A stretch of 64,000 bases of DNA, taken from assembly GCA_000761475.1 (NCBI GenBank), contig JQNW01000001.1, positions 62,001-126,000 on the forward strand. The letters run 5' to 3'. Below, in pieces: positions 47,131 to 55,722 of the stretch. A model generated the notes under the pieces. It was not told the DNA's origin. It made no database searches and worked only from the letters and a program-made list of their open reading frames with translations. Made by a program: the position numbers and the translations under genes. Within the stretch, counting starts at the first letter, position 1, and every line of letters begins with the position of its first letter. Source of the stretch: Chromohalobacter israelensis (GTDB lineage Bacteria; Pseudomonadota; Gammaproteobacteria; Pseudomonadales; Halomonadaceae).

Positions 47131-47894
47131 CACTTCTCAAACGCCTCTGGCCGGCCATGCTCGGCCTCGTTGCCCTGCTAGGGCTATGGCAAGGACTCGT
47201 CGTCGCCACCGGCGTGCCGGGTTACGTACTGCCGTCCCCGCTCGCCGTGGTGCAAGCCCTCGCCACCCATCATCAGTTACTCTGGCATCATACCGGCATC
47301 ACCGTGATCGAGATCGTCGCCGGCCTGCTCATCGGCTGCCTCAGCGGCTTGCTCACCGCGCTCGCCCTGGCCCGCTTTCATGGCCTCAGGCGAACCTTGC
47401 TGCCGATCCTGTTGATCAGCCAGGCCATTCCGCTGTTCGCCCTGGCCCCGATTCTCATGCTATGGCTGGGTTACGGCATGACCGCCAAGATCGTCATGGC
47501 GACCCTGATCATCTATTTTCCGGTCGCCTCGACATGTTACGACGGCTTGCGCCAGACCCCGCAGGGGTGGCTGGACCTGGCACAGACCCTGGGTGCCGAC
47601 CGCCGCCGTCGACTGCTGCGGATTCAACTGCCCGCGGCCCTGCCGGCCCTGGCATCGGGCATGCGCATGGCCGCCAGCGCCGCCCCCATCGGTGCCGTGA
47701 TCGGCGAATGGGTCGGCTCCAGCCAGGGACTGGGATACTTGATGCTCAACGCGAATGCACGCATGCAAGTCGACCTGATGTTCGCCGCCTTGCTGATCCT
47801 CGTCACCTTCGGCGTGGCGCTCTATTTCGCCATGGACGCCCTGATGCGCCACCTGATGCCATGGCATGAGGACCGCACCGGCACCCAAGGCTGA
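47127..47894 (+). CDS. Thiamine-precursor ABC transporter permease (ThiX-like)
   Basis: A 255-residue permease with six membrane spans and a BPD_transp_1 domain. The EAA loop reads WLDLAQTLGADRRRRLLRIQ, then LPAALPALASGMRMAASAAP. GEWVGSSQGLGYLMLNAN is typical of the taurine/HMP branch. Its start overlaps the ATPase stop. It is followed by a hairpin and the binding-protein gene. Confidence 0.9.
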   Translation: MTLLKRLWPAMLGLVALLGLWQGLVVATGVPGYVLPSPLAVVQALATHHQLLWHHTGITVIEIVAGLLIGCLSGLLTALALARFHGLRRTLLPILLISQAIPLFALAPILMLWLGYGMTAKIVMATLIIYFPVASTCYDGLRQTPQGWLDLAQTLGADRRRRLLRIQLPAALPALASGMRMAASAAPIGAVIGEWVGSSQGLGYLMLNANARMQVDLMFAALLILVTFGVALYFAMDALMRHLMPWHEDRTGTQG

Positions 47895-47907
47895 AGCAAT
47901 GAACCTC

Positions 47908-47931
47908 GCCCGGCGAGCCGTCTCGCCGGGC
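47908..47931 (+). other. Intercistronic hairpin before the binding-protein gene
   Basis: GCCCGGCGAG and CTCGCCGGGC form a perfect 10-bp stem with loop CCGT, without a T run. It lies in the only gap of the transporter operon and may protect or partly end the transcript, as between proW and proX. Confidence 0.5.
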
Positions 47932-47989
47932 ATTCACGATAACGAAACGCCCCTGGCTATCGGGGCAACAACTCGCAGGAGAATAACGC

Positions 47990-48979
47990 ATGACCTCCAT
48001 CACCCACCGCTTCATGGGCGCGTGTCTCGCCCTCTTGCTCGTGCTGTCCGGCCCGGCGCTGGCCGCCGAGGAGCGCAACGGCACCGACACGCCCGACTCG
48101 CTGAAAGTGATGCTCGACTGGTACACCAACCCCACGCATGCGCCATTGGTCATCGCAAAACAGCGCGGCCTCTTCCAGGATCACGGACTGGACGTCGAAC
48201 TCATCTCCCCCGCCGACCCGAGCGTACCGCCCAAGCTGGTCGCGGCAGGCAAGATCGACCTGGCTCTCAGCTACCAGCCCCAGCTGCACCTGCAAGTCGA
48301 CCAGGGCCTCCCCCTGGTGCGCGTGGGCACGCTGGTGGCAACGCCTCTCAATGCCACGCTGGTACGCGCTGACAGCGGCATCGAAAGCATGGCGGATCTG
48401 GCCGGCAAGCGTATTGGCTATTCCGTGGGCGGAGTCGAGGAAGTGCTGCTCAACACCATGCTCGAACACAATGGGGTCGCGCCCGAGAACGTCGAGATGG
48501 TCAACGTCAATTTCGCGCTGACGCCGGCCTTGATCGGAGAAAAGGTCGACGCCATCACCGGTGCGTTTCGCAACTTCGAGCTGGCACAGATGGCTCAGGA
48601 AGGCGTCGAGGGCCGGGCGTTCTATATCGAGGAAGAAGGCGTTCCCACCTACGACGAGCTGATCTTCGTGGCCAACCGCGACACGCTGGATGCCCATCGC
48701 GCTGCCTATGCGCGTTTCATGGCCGCCATCGGCGAGGCCACGGCCTGGATCATCAATCATCCCGAGGAGGGCTGGGAAGCCTTCAAGGCCTACGATCCGG
48801 CGCTGGACACACCGGTCAACCGCAAGGCCTGGGAGAACACGCTGCCACGCTTCGCCCTGCGCCCTGCCGCGCTGGATGGACAACGCTACGAAGCCTTCGA
48901 GGCATTTCTTCTCGAGCGCGGCCAGATCAAGGCCAAGAGTCCGCTGTCGCGCCTCGCCGTCGACCTCAATCGCCCCTGA
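47990..48979 (+). CDS. Thiamine-precursor ABC transporter binding protein (ThiY/NMT1 family)
   Basis: A 329-residue secreted protein of the NMT1/THI5-like family. Signal peptide about residues 1-26 (ending ALAA). The core DWYTNPTHAPLVIAKQRGLF and GKIDLALSYQPQLHLQVDQG match ThiY, which binds N-formyl-aminomethyl-pyrimidine; some relatives bind HMP. YSVGGVEEVLLNTML and LIFVANRD follow. AGGAG precedes ATG 47990. With the TPP riboswitch this makes a pyrimidine-moiety salvage importer; no thiaminase is seen. Confidence 0.9.
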   Translation: MTSITHRFMGACLALLLVLSGPALAAEERNGTDTPDSLKVMLDWYTNPTHAPLVIAKQRGLFQDHGLDVELISPADPSVPPKLVAAGKIDLALSYQPQLHLQVDQGLPLVRVGTLVATPLNATLVRADSGIESMADLAGKRIGYSVGGVEEVLLNTMLEHNGVAPENVEMVNVNFALTPALIGEKVDAITGAFRNFELAQMAQEGVEGRAFYIEEEGVPTYDELIFVANRDTLDAHRAAYARFMAAIGEATAWIINHPEEGWEAFKAYDPALDTPVNRKAWENTLPRFALRPAALDGQRYEAFEAFLLERGQIKAKSPLSRLAVDLNRP

Positions 48980-48986
48980 TTCGACA

Positions 48987-49015
48987 CGGCATGGAGCGCT
49001 GTGCGCTCCATGCCG
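48987..49015. terminator. Terminator between the thiamine transporter and the hydrolase gene
   Basis: CGGCATGGAGCGC pairs with GCGCTCCATGCCG (13 bp, loop TGT) between two convergent stops. Confidence 0.7.
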
Positions 49016-49021
49016 CTGCCT

Positions 49022-49792
49022 TCATTCCGCCGCCAGAAAGCGCGACACGGCCGCCTGAAAGGCCTCCGGCTGTTCGGCATGCAGCCAATGCCCGGCCTCC
49101 GCCAGCGTCTCGACATGCGCCCTTGGCAGCACGGCCTCGACCGCCGGCAGCGCCTCGTCGCTCACGTAATCGGAGCGCCCGCCGCGCAGGACCAGCGCCG
49201 GCCCCTCGTAGGCGCCGTCACCATCCGGCACGGCCACGATGCTGGCATAGTCCTCCTCGATCTGATCGAGTCCCACGCGCCACACCAGACGCTCATCCTC
49301 GCCACGCACCAGGTTGGTGGCCAGGAACATGCGTGTCGCCGGCATCTCGATGAACTCCGCCATGATCCTGTCCGCCGCCTTGCGGTCCGCCGGGGGACGC
49401 GCCTCGACGGCGCGCATGGCACGAAAGATCGCATCATGACCGTGCTGATAGGCGATCGGCGCGATATCGGCGACGATCAGGCGTGCGACACGCGCTGGCG
49501 ACTGACGCGCCAGGGTCATGGCGACCTTGCCGCCCATCGAGTGGCCCAGCAGGTCGCAGCGCTCGATGTTCAACGCCTCCAGCAACGCCTCGACGTCCTC
49601 GGCCTGAGTGGCATACCGCATGCCCGACGCATGCGGCGACTTGCCATGGTTGCGCAGGTCCACGGCGATCACGCGACGCTGCGCCCGCCACTGCTTGACG
49701 TGCGAGCGCCAGTTGTCGGCACTGCCGAACAAGCCGTGCAGAACGACCAGCGGGCGCCCTTCGCCGCCGGTATCGACATGATGTAATTCCAC
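49022..49792 (-). CDS. Alpha/beta hydrolase (YbfF-like esterase)
   Basis: A 256-residue esterase. Early segment PLVVLHGLFGSADNW (oxyanion loop), nucleophile Ser in LLGHSMGGKVAM, a likely acid in the GGRSDYVSDE region, and the catalytic His in AGHWLHAEQP. E. coli YbfF hydrolyses palmitoyl-CoA and malonyl-CoA in vitro. I choose GTG 49792 (GCGAGG six bases upstream, product MELHHVDTGG) over ATG 49828, which lacks a ribosome site. The next gene upstream is yhhQ. Confidence 0.87.
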   Translation of the reverse strand: MELHHVDTGGEGRPLVVLHGLFGSADNWRSHVKQWRAQRRVIAVDLRNHGKSPHASGMRYATQAEDVEALLEALNIERCDLLGHSMGGKVAMTLARQSPARVARLIVADIAPIAYQHGHDAIFRAMRAVEARPPADRKAADRIMAEFIEMPATRMFLATNLVRGEDERLVWRVGLDQIEEDYASIVAVPDGDGAYEGPALVLRGGRSDYVSDEALPAVEAVLPRAHVETLAEAGHWLHAEQPEAFQAAVSRFLAAE

Positions 49793-49843
49793 GATATGCC
49801 TCGCCAGTCCTTCGAGTGATCGATGCATGATACCAGAGCCGTT

Positions 49844-50518
49844 TCAGGCCTTGCGTGGCTGAAGTCCCTCGCTGGCATCCCCCAGATGCGCCAGCCGGCG
49901 CGTCAACGCCCCCAGCAGCATGCCGTAGAGCGGCAGGAAGAAGGCCAGGCTCACCCCCAGCTTGATGGCATAATCCACCCAGGCGATTTCCACCCAATGC
50001 TCACTCATGAACGCACTGGGACCGTTCCAGAACGCGATCGCGAAAAACGCGAACGTATCGGCCAGGTTGCCCAGCAGGGTCGAAAAGGCCGGCGCGACCC
50101 ACCAGGCACGCAGACGTCTCAGGCGGTCGAAGACATGGATATCCAGCAACTGCCCCAGCACATAGGCCATGAAACTCGCCAGCGCGATACGGCCCACGAA
50201 CAGGTTCCACTCGCCGAGGGCCGCGACGCCCTGGAACGCTCCTTCCTGAAAGAGCACCGACACGCCGTACGAGATCAACAATGCCGGCAGCATGACCCGC
50301 GCGATGATCGATCGGGCACGCCCCTTGCCGAACAGACGCACGGTCAGATCCGTGGCCAGAAAGATGAAGGGAAAGCTGAAGGCGCCCCAGGTGGTATGCC
50401 AGCCGAAGAGCGAAAACGGAAGCTGTACCAGATAGTTGCTGGCCGCGATCACCACGATGTGAAAACCGACGAGCAGCGCCATCACGCGTCTGGCCTGGCG
50501 AGAATCGAGGGCGAACAT
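49844..50518 (-). CDS. yhhQ: Queuosine precursor transporter YhhQ (VUT family)
   Basis: A 224-residue inner-membrane protein of about six spans, the COG1738/VUT family that imports preQ0/preQ1 for queuosine tRNA modification in E. coli. Characteristic segments: ASNYLVQLPFSLFGWHTTWG, FPFIFLATDLTVRLFGKGRA, and FSTLLGNLADTFAFFAIAFW. AAGGTG precedes ATG 50518. The leader just upstream can form a small stem-loop whose loop could pair with the ribosome site. Confidence 0.9.
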   Translation of the reverse strand: MFALDSRQARRVMALLVGFHIVVIAASNYLVQLPFSLFGWHTTWGAFSFPFIFLATDLTVRLFGKGRARSIIARVMLPALLISYGVSVLFQEGAFQGVAALGEWNLFVGRIALASFMAYVLGQLLDIHVFDRLRRLRAWWVAPAFSTLLGNLADTFAFFAIAFWNGPSAFMSEHWVEIAWVDYAIKLGVSLAFFLPLYGMLLGALTRRLAHLGDASEGLQPRKA

Positions 50519-50973
50519 GCATCACCTTTTTGGTTGCCAAGGGAGGCCGAGGGGTAAGGGAACCCTCAAGGCGGGTCGATGCGCATGGCACCGAGACGAA
50601 AGTCGATATTGTAAAGGATCGCTCCGGACGGAACCAGTGAGATGCCGCCTTCCTGACGGCATGAAAAAGGAACTACAGCAGGCTTTTCACTGCCACACGG
50701 AGGTCATATGCTCATCAGCGATTCGCGACACGACGTCGATTTTCGCCACTACCGATGAATTATCGTTAAAAGCTATCTTGGACAGGCTCGGCGAAGTTAT
50801 TGATGATTCACTAAATCAAGAATGAGTAAGTGGGCATGACAACACGGCAGGCATCGAGGCCAATGCCGCGTTGCGCGTAAAGCCCACCAGAACGTATCCC
50901 TCGCCGTTGGGCGCTCATCCCACGCTCGCGGCGACCCATCGCCAATCCCGATAATGATGTAGGAGACACCCAC
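50519..50973. other. 455-base region with low-GC patch and one uncertain small frame
   Basis: The gap between yhhQ and arsR. Bases 50519-50575 form the yhhQ leader. Bases about 50660-50830 are clearly richer in A and T than the surroundings. They hold a 54-residue frame at 50661-50825 (begins MKKELQQAFHCHTEV, ends DDSLNQE) with a poor ribosome site, so I do not call it a gene with confidence. GCCGCCTTCCTGACGGC (50644-50660) can form a short hairpin. No other signal is evident. Confidence 0.4.
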
Positions 50974-51297
50974 ATGCGCTCGCTCCAGCCTGCCTCCACC
51001 CTGCTCAACGCCGGTACTTCCGCGATCGACAAGGGCACGACCCTGCTCAAGGCCATGGCCAACGAGAACCGGCTGCGCATTCTGTGCCTGCTCGACGACG
51101 CGGAACTCTCGGTCACCGAGCTGAACCGCAAGCTGAGCCTCAGCCAGTCCGCGCTGTCGCAGCATCTTGCGATCCTGCGTCGCGAAAACCTCGTCGTGAC
51201 ACGTCGAGCCTCGCAGACGATCTACTATTCACTGGCCGGCGACGAGGCGCGCACGGTCATCGACGCCCTCGTCGCGCTTTACAGCAAGACCCGCTAA
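50974..51297 (+). CDS. ArsR-family transcriptional regulator
   Basis: A 107-residue winged-helix repressor. The ArsR helix-turn-helix reads ELSVTELNRKLSLSQSALSQ followed by HLAILRRENLVVTRRASQTI. The usual ELCVCDL metal site is ELSVTEL, so the alpha3 cysteines are missing, and only one Cys (RILCLL) remains. It is therefore not a typical arsenic or zinc sensor, and the signal is unknown. TAGGAG precedes ATG 50974. No evident target operon lies next to it, so it may regulate itself or distant genes. Confidence 0.88.
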   Translation: MRSLQPASTLLNAGTSAIDKGTTLLKAMANENRLRILCLLDDAELSVTELNRKLSLSQSALSQHLAILRRENLVVTRRASQTIYYSLAGDEARTVIDALVALYSKTR

Positions 51298-51308
51298 GCC
51301 GTGTGCGG

Positions 51309-51335
51309 CTGGCAGCGGCCTACCGCCGCTGCCAG
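51309..51335. terminator. Hairpin between arsR and sohB stops
   Basis: CTGGCAGCGGC pairs perfectly with GCCGCTGCCAG (11 bp, loop CTACC). It overlaps the last codons of sohB and sits 12 bases after the arsR stop. There is no T run. Confidence 0.45.
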
Positions 51336-52330
51336 CGCTCGATGCCCTGCGAAGCGCCGACACCGATACGCTGCATCAAGGAATGACGCGGCTCCAGCAC
51401 CACCTGCAACACGCGCGCCTGCTCCATGCGTGCCGCCAGATAGCCATCGCTGGTATTCACCTCATCGATCAGGCCGTCATCCAATGCCTGGCGTCCATAC
51501 CAGATCTCGCCGGTCGCCACCTTCTCGATATCCAGCGCAGGGCGTCGCTCCCCCACATAACGCTTGAACAGGTCGTGGGTTTCCCGCAAGTCCTCGAGAA
51601 ACTTGGCACGCCCTTCCTCGGTGTTTTCGCCCAGCACCGTCAATGTCCGCTTGTAACGACCCGCGGTCAGCAACTCGACATCGATGTCATGCTTCTTGAG
51701 CAGGCGATGCACGTTGGGTACCTGAGCCACCACGCCGATCGAGCCGATCACGGCGAATGGGGCAGCAATCAGGCGGTGTGCGCAGCAGGCCATCATGTAA
51801 CCGCCGCTGGCGGCGACCTTGTCGACGCAGACGGTGAGTCGCGCACCGGCATCGCGCAGACGGTCGAGCTGTGCGGACGCCAGCCCGTAGGCATGCACCA
51901 GACCGCCACCGGACGTCAGGCGCACGACGACCTCGTCGTCGTCTTGCAACTCGCCCAGCAGCAGAGACACCTGTTCCGCCAGCTGCGGCGTGCGTGATGC
52001 CTTGAGATCGCCATCGAAATCGAGCACCCACACGCGTGGTCGTGCCGCCTCCTGGGCCTCGCCCTTTCCCTTGCGGCGGGCCTTCTCCTCCTTGCGTAGC
52101 GCTTTCTGGGCACGCCGACGCTGCGCGGCGGGCAGCCCCGCCAGACGCAGCGACTCACGCCGGCGCCGCTGACGCTCGTGCAGCGCCACGATGCGCAGGC
52201 GATTGTCTTCGACCTGTCCACTCGCACGCTGCTTTAGCGTGACGACGAGCCCGACCAGAACGCCCACGGCCACGACCAGCGTCGCCAGCTTGGCGGCGAA
52301 CAGCGCATATTCGGCAATCCATTCAGTCAC
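51320..52330 (-). CDS. sohB: Inner-membrane peptidase SohB (S49 family)
   Basis: A 336-residue S49 protease related to signal peptide peptidase, thought to act on membrane or periplasmic proteins. An N-terminal membrane helix (about 8-30) and a highly charged Arg/Lys/Glu-rich linker (about 45-95) precede the protease domain. The catalytic Ser is S175 in KVAASGGYMM and the general base Lys is K227 in GRYKRTLTVLG. Length matches E. coli SohB (349). GTG 52330 with GAGG seven bases upstream is the start; the frame to 52405 is unsupported. Confidence 0.92.
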   Translation of the reverse strand: MTEWIAEYALFAAKLATLVVAVGVLVGLVVTLKQRASGQVEDNRLRIVALHERQRRRRESLRLAGLPAAQRRRAQKALRKEEKARRKGKGEAQEAARPRVWVLDFDGDLKASRTPQLAEQVSLLLGELQDDDEVVVRLTSGGGLVHAYGLASAQLDRLRDAGARLTVCVDKVAASGGYMMACCAHRLIAAPFAVIGSIGVVAQVPNVHRLLKKHDIDVELLTAGRYKRTLTVLGENTEEGRAKFLEDLRETHDLFKRYVGERRPALDIEKVATGEIWYGRQALDDGLIDEVNTSDGYLAARMEQARVLQVVLEPRHSLMQRIGVGASQGIERWQRR

Positions 52331-52432
52331 GTCACCACCTCGCCTCGCGGGGGCTCTGCAGCGAGCCCCCTTGTATGAAACATTTGTTTGAAATACGCTG
52401 GTCATTCCATCAACGCCATAGAGTGACCCAAC

Positions 52433-52750
52433 ATGGCCGACGCCAACACCGTCATCGAGAAGTTACAGTCACGTTTCGATCCTGCCGCCGCTCGGGGCAT
52501 GGACGAAGTCTTCCAGTTCCATATCACCGATGCCGATGATTACTACCTCAACGTCAAGGACGGGACACTCGACATCCAGCCCGGCGAGCACGACGACCCA
52601 TCCGTCAGCCTGACCACCGACACCGAAACCCTCAAAGGCGTGATGAACGGCGAGATCAACGGCATGCAGGCCTTCATGAGCGGCAAGCTGAAGGCCACCG
52701 GCAACGTCATGCTGGCCACCAAGCTGACCAGCCTCTTCCCCGGTCACTGA
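52433..52750 (+). CDS. SCP2 sterol-carrier-domain protein
   Basis: A 105-residue single-domain protein of the SCP2 fold, a lipid-binding pocket. Typical segments: FQFHITDADDYYLNVKDGTL, VSLTTDTETLKGVMNGEING, MQAFMSGKLKATGNVMLATK. In bacteria these bind hydrophobic ligands of unknown identity; the related UbiJ family assists ubiquinone synthesis. It is divergent from sohB and convergent with nudC; an inverted repeat at 52764-52788 (CTCAGCGCGG/CCGCGCTGAG) follows. Confidence 0.88.
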   Translation: MADANTVIEKLQSRFDPAAARGMDEVFQFHITDADDYYLNVKDGTLDIQPGEHDDPSVSLTTDTETLKGVMNGEINGMQAFMSGKLKATGNVMLATKLTSLFPGH

Positions 52751-52764
52751 CGACACAGCACGTC

Positions 52765-53553
52765 TCAGCGCGGCGACACCGCGCTGAGATGCGTTTCGAT
52801 CAACTGGCGCGAGATCGAATGTCGCGGCGGCAACTCGGGCAGATGCCGTGGTGTGAACCAGGCGGCATCGGCAATCTCCACCCCATCGATCCGGATCCGC
52901 CGACTCGCGGCTTCGGCGAAGAAGCCCAGCATCAGCGAGTGCGGAAACGGCCAGGACTGGCTGCGGAAGAAACGCACGCGCCCGATCTCGATGCCCACCT
53001 CCTCGTAGACTTCACGGCGTACGGCGTTTTCGGCGCTCTCGCCCGGCTCGATGAACCCCGCCAGGGTGGAATAACGCCGCGCGGGGAAGCGCGAATTCCG
53101 CGCCAGCAGCAAGTCCTGCCCATGCGTGACCAGAGTGATGATGCACGGCGAGATACGCGGATAACTGCGATGGCCGCATGCCTCGCACTGCATGGCGAAC
53201 TCATGGGCGAGCCGGGTCATCGGCGAACCGCAGCGTCCGCAGAAGCGATGATCGCGTGCCCAGGCATCGACCTGCAGGGCCGTGGCCAGCAGATCGGCCT
53301 GCGGGCCGGGCAATCTCGCCAGCCACTCGCGTGCCGGGGGCCAGTCGGCATCGCCCGGCTCATGCACCATGGCGACCGGCAGGTCATGCCACATGCCCAA
53401 CGCCATGGCATGCGCCGGCCACTCGCCCGGCGGCTGGAGAATGCCATCCTCGCCCGGGGCGATACCGGATTCGCCGAAACGAATCCAGTAGCCCCGGCGC
53501 GGTGTCTGCGCACCGGGCAATTCCCGGACGAACGGCGATGACAACATCGTCAT
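52765..53553 (-). CDS. nudC: NAD+ diphosphatase / NAD-RNA decapping hydrolase NudC
   Basis: A 262-residue Nudix enzyme cleaving NADH and removing NAD caps from RNA. A zinc ribbon (RFCGRCGSPM, MQCEACGHRS) precedes the Nudix box (GFIEPGESAENAVRREVYEE). The family motif SQPWPFPxS reads SQSWPFPHS here, a Pro to Ser change. Length matches E. coli (257). ATG 53553 overlaps the dnaQ stop by four bases, so it is coupled to dnaQ; ATG 53547 is an alternative. Confidence 0.93.
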   Translation of the reverse strand: MTMLSSPFVRELPGAQTPRRGYWIRFGESGIAPGEDGILQPPGEWPAHAMALGMWHDLPVAMVHEPGDADWPPAREWLARLPGPQADLLATALQVDAWARDHRFCGRCGSPMTRLAHEFAMQCEACGHRSYPRISPCIITLVTHGQDLLLARNSRFPARRYSTLAGFIEPGESAENAVRREVYEEVGIEIGRVRFFRSQSWPFPHSLMLGFFAEAASRRIRIDGVEIADAAWFTPRHLPELPPRHSISRQLIETHLSAVSPR

Positions 53554-54311
53554 GCCGATCCCTGCGAAGCGTCGTTCAGGGCATCCCAGTGACATTGGCC
53601 GGCCGCCTGGCGAATGCTGTCCAGCTTGGCGCGGTGCGCCGCCTCTTCCGCCTCGCTGGGACGCGTGACCGCCAGCAACAACCCCTCGCGTGAGACCCGA
53701 CGAATGCCGCTGACGCTGTTGGCGTCCTGCCCTTCGTCGCCCGCGCGTTCCTCGATGCCGGCCAGCGACAACGCGGTCTGCCCCCCCGTCATCGTCAGAT
53801 AGACATCGGACAGGATCTCGGCGTCCAGCAAGGCGCCGTGCAGGACACGCCGTCCATTGTCGATGCCATAGCGCTTGCAGAGTGCGTCGAGGTTGTTGCG
53901 CTGTCCGGGGTGCAACTTGCGCGCCATCGCCAGGGTGTCGAGCACGCTGCAGTAGTCGGCGACGGGACCCAGACGCGGGCCGCCACGCTTGTCATGCAGC
54001 AACCCGAACTCGTGATCGATGAAGCCCACGTCGAACGCGGCGTTGTGAATCACCAGTTCGGCGCCGCGAATGTATTCCCAGAAGGCATCGGCGATATCGG
54101 CGAACACCGGTTCGTCGGCGACGCGCTCGTTGGTGATGCCGTGCACCTCGACGGCTTCGGGATCGATGTCGCGCTCGGGGTTGATGTATTGGTGGTAATT
54201 GTTGCCGGTGAGCCGGCGATTGACCACCTCGACCGCCCCGATCTCGATCAGGCGGTGACCGTCCTTGGGATCGATGCCGGTGGTTTCGGTATCCAGTACG
54301 ATCTGGCGCAT
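53550..54311 (-). CDS. dnaQ: DNA polymerase III epsilon subunit (proofreading exonuclease)
   Basis: A 253-residue 3'-5' exonuclease of the replicase core. ExoI DTETTGIDP (D7, E9), ExoII HNAAFDVGFID, and ExoIII with HGALLDAEILSDVYL are intact; the C-terminal tail binds the alpha subunit. It starts two bases after rnhA stops and ends overlapping nudC. In E. coli rnhA and dnaQ are also adjacent but divergent; here they are co-directional. Confidence 0.96.
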   Translation of the reverse strand: MRQIVLDTETTGIDPKDGHRLIEIGAVEVVNRRLTGNNYHQYINPERDIDPEAVEVHGITNERVADEPVFADIADAFWEYIRGAELVIHNAAFDVGFIDHEFGLLHDKRGGPRLGPVADYCSVLDTLAMARKLHPGQRNNLDALCKRYGIDNGRRVLHGALLDAEILSDVYLTMTGGQTALSLAGIEERAGDEGQDANSVSGIRRVSREGLLLAVTRPSEAEEAAHRAKLDSIRQAAGQCHWDALNDASQGSA

Positions 54312-54313
54312 TG

Positions 54314-54781
54314 CTACTGTTCTCCTGCCATGGCCTGACGCTTGGCCGCCTGTATCTCGTCGGTGGCGGCGTTGGCGAGCGTATCGGCCAGTTCGTTGCC
54401 CTCGTGCCCGCTATGGCCCTTCACCCAGTGCCACTCGATACGATGGCGCTGGGTCTCCGCGAGCAGCTCGCGCCATAGCTCGGCATTCTTGACCGGCTGC
54501 TTGGCGGCGGTTTTCCACCCCCGCTTGACCCAGCCATGAATCCATTCGGTGATCCCCTTGCGGAGATACTCGGAGTCGGTCCACAGTGCCACGTCGCATG
54601 CACGGGTCAGGGTCCGCAACGCCTGGATCGCGGCCATCAGCTCCATGCGGTTGTTGGTGGTCACGGCTTCGCCCCCCTTGAGGGTCTTCTCGTGTTGCCC
54701 GTAGCGCAACACGGCACCCCATCCGCCGGGGCCGGGATTCCCCCGGCAGGCCCCGTCGGTGTAGATAGTGACGCGGGGCAT
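54314..54781 (-). CDS. rnhA: Ribonuclease HI
   Basis: A 155-residue enzyme cutting RNA in RNA-DNA hybrids. Catalytic acids: D9 ([14 protein letters not shown]), E47 (NNRMELMAA), D69 (LWTDSEYL) and the Asp in [11 protein letters not shown]. Length equals E. coli RNase HI exactly when started at ATG 54781 ([10 protein letters not shown]). A TTG at 54808, close behind a GAGG and overlapping the previous gene, would add nine residues and is a fair alternative. Confidence 0.96.
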   Translation of the reverse strand: MPRVTIYTDGACRGNPGPGGWGAVLRYGQHEKTLKGGEAVTTNNRMELMAAIQALRTLTRACDVALWTDSEYLRKGITEWIHGWVKRGWKTAAKQPVKNAELWRELLAETQRHRIEWHWVKGHSGHEGNELADTLANAATDEIQAAKRQAMAGEQ

Positions 54782-54800
54782 GTCGCCCGTGGCATGCGAA

Positions 54801-55601
54801 TCAGTCAACCTCGGTCATCCTGTCGTCTCGGGCGTGCGTCTCGCGTCTCGAGCGCTCGCCCTGGTGGAGTGCGGCGGGCCCCAGCCAGGAGTTGCCGGTA
54901 ACGGCATCGCGCTGGAACAGGGTCCTGGCCGGTTGTATCGGTGCCTGCTTGCGACGGGCCACAATCAGATAGCACCCGCCGACGGGAAGATTGTAGCGAC
55001 GCCCCAGCGTTTCGAGCCCCAGATTGTGTACCTGCCCGCCGGGCAGGCGGAAGCCGCAGTAGTCTACGCGTTCGATTTCGAAATCGACAAACGCCAGCCA
55101 TTCGCGCAACCGGCCCGTACGTCGCCAGTGTCCCTTGCAGGGCCAGCGGCGACGCCCCGCAGGCGCCAGGTGCCCCAGCGCGTCGGCCCCGAACGGATTC
55201 CAGCCCATCACCACCAGCAGGCCATCGTCGCGCGTGACACGCGCGGCTTCGCGCATCAGATGGTGAGCATTGGGAACGACTTCCAGCAGGTGGTGCACCA
55301 GCACCAGGTCGAGGCTCTCGTCGGGCAACGGCAAGGCACCGGGATCGCAGACCAGGGCCGAGGCATCCTCGGCAAGCGCTCGCGTGGGCGACCACGTCAA
55401 TGCATGGCGGATCGGGCACATGTCCGTCAGCCGCGCCGCCATTCCCAGCTGCAGGCTGTGCAGACCGAAGCGCGACTCGCACAACGGCCCCAGGCATGCC
55501 CGCTGCGCCTGCCACAGCGCCGCGCCCTCCTCGGAAGCCCAGAAGCGGCGTCCCTCGCGGACGGCCTGTGCCAATGTCATCGTCATATGCGAATTTGACA
55601 C
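54801..55601 (-). CDS. Class I SAM-dependent methyltransferase (YafS-like)
   Basis: A 266-residue protein with a methyltransferase type 11 domain. The acidic strand reads [20 protein letters not shown], followed by [20 protein letters not shown] and [11 protein letters not shown]. The glycine-rich SAM loop near residue 50 is poorly conserved, so activity is uncertain. It lies between gloB and rnhA, as yafS does in E. coli. GTG 55601 is taken as start; ATG 55586 is possible. Substrate unknown. Confidence 0.8.
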   Translation of the reverse strand: MSNSHMTMTLAQAVREGRRFWASEEGAALWQAQRACLGPLCESRFGLHSLQLGMAARLTDMCPIRHALTWSPTRALAEDASALVCDPGALPLPDESLDLVLVHHLLEVVPNAHHLMREAARVTRDDGLLVVMGWNPFGADALGHLAPAGRRRWPCKGHWRRTGRLREWLAFVDFEIERVDYCGFRLPGGQVHNLGLETLGRRYNLPVGGCYLIVARRKQAPIQPARTLFQRDAVTGNSWLGPAALHQGERSRRETHARDDRMTEVD

Positions 55602-55722
55602 GATGGCCCGTTCCCCCCAAGGTTGACGGATTTTACGCTGCCGCTCACGATCGAGCGCGCCCGCGAGGCGCGAGCATCGTCACCATTCGGCAGCCCCGAC
55701 GTTTGCCGAGATCCTACGCACT

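Noticed and set aside
52764-52788. Perfect inverted repeat CTCAGCGCGG/CCGCGCTGAG between the SCP2 gene and nudC.
   Set aside because: It lies almost wholly inside the last nudC codons and lacks a T run, so I do not list it as a terminator.
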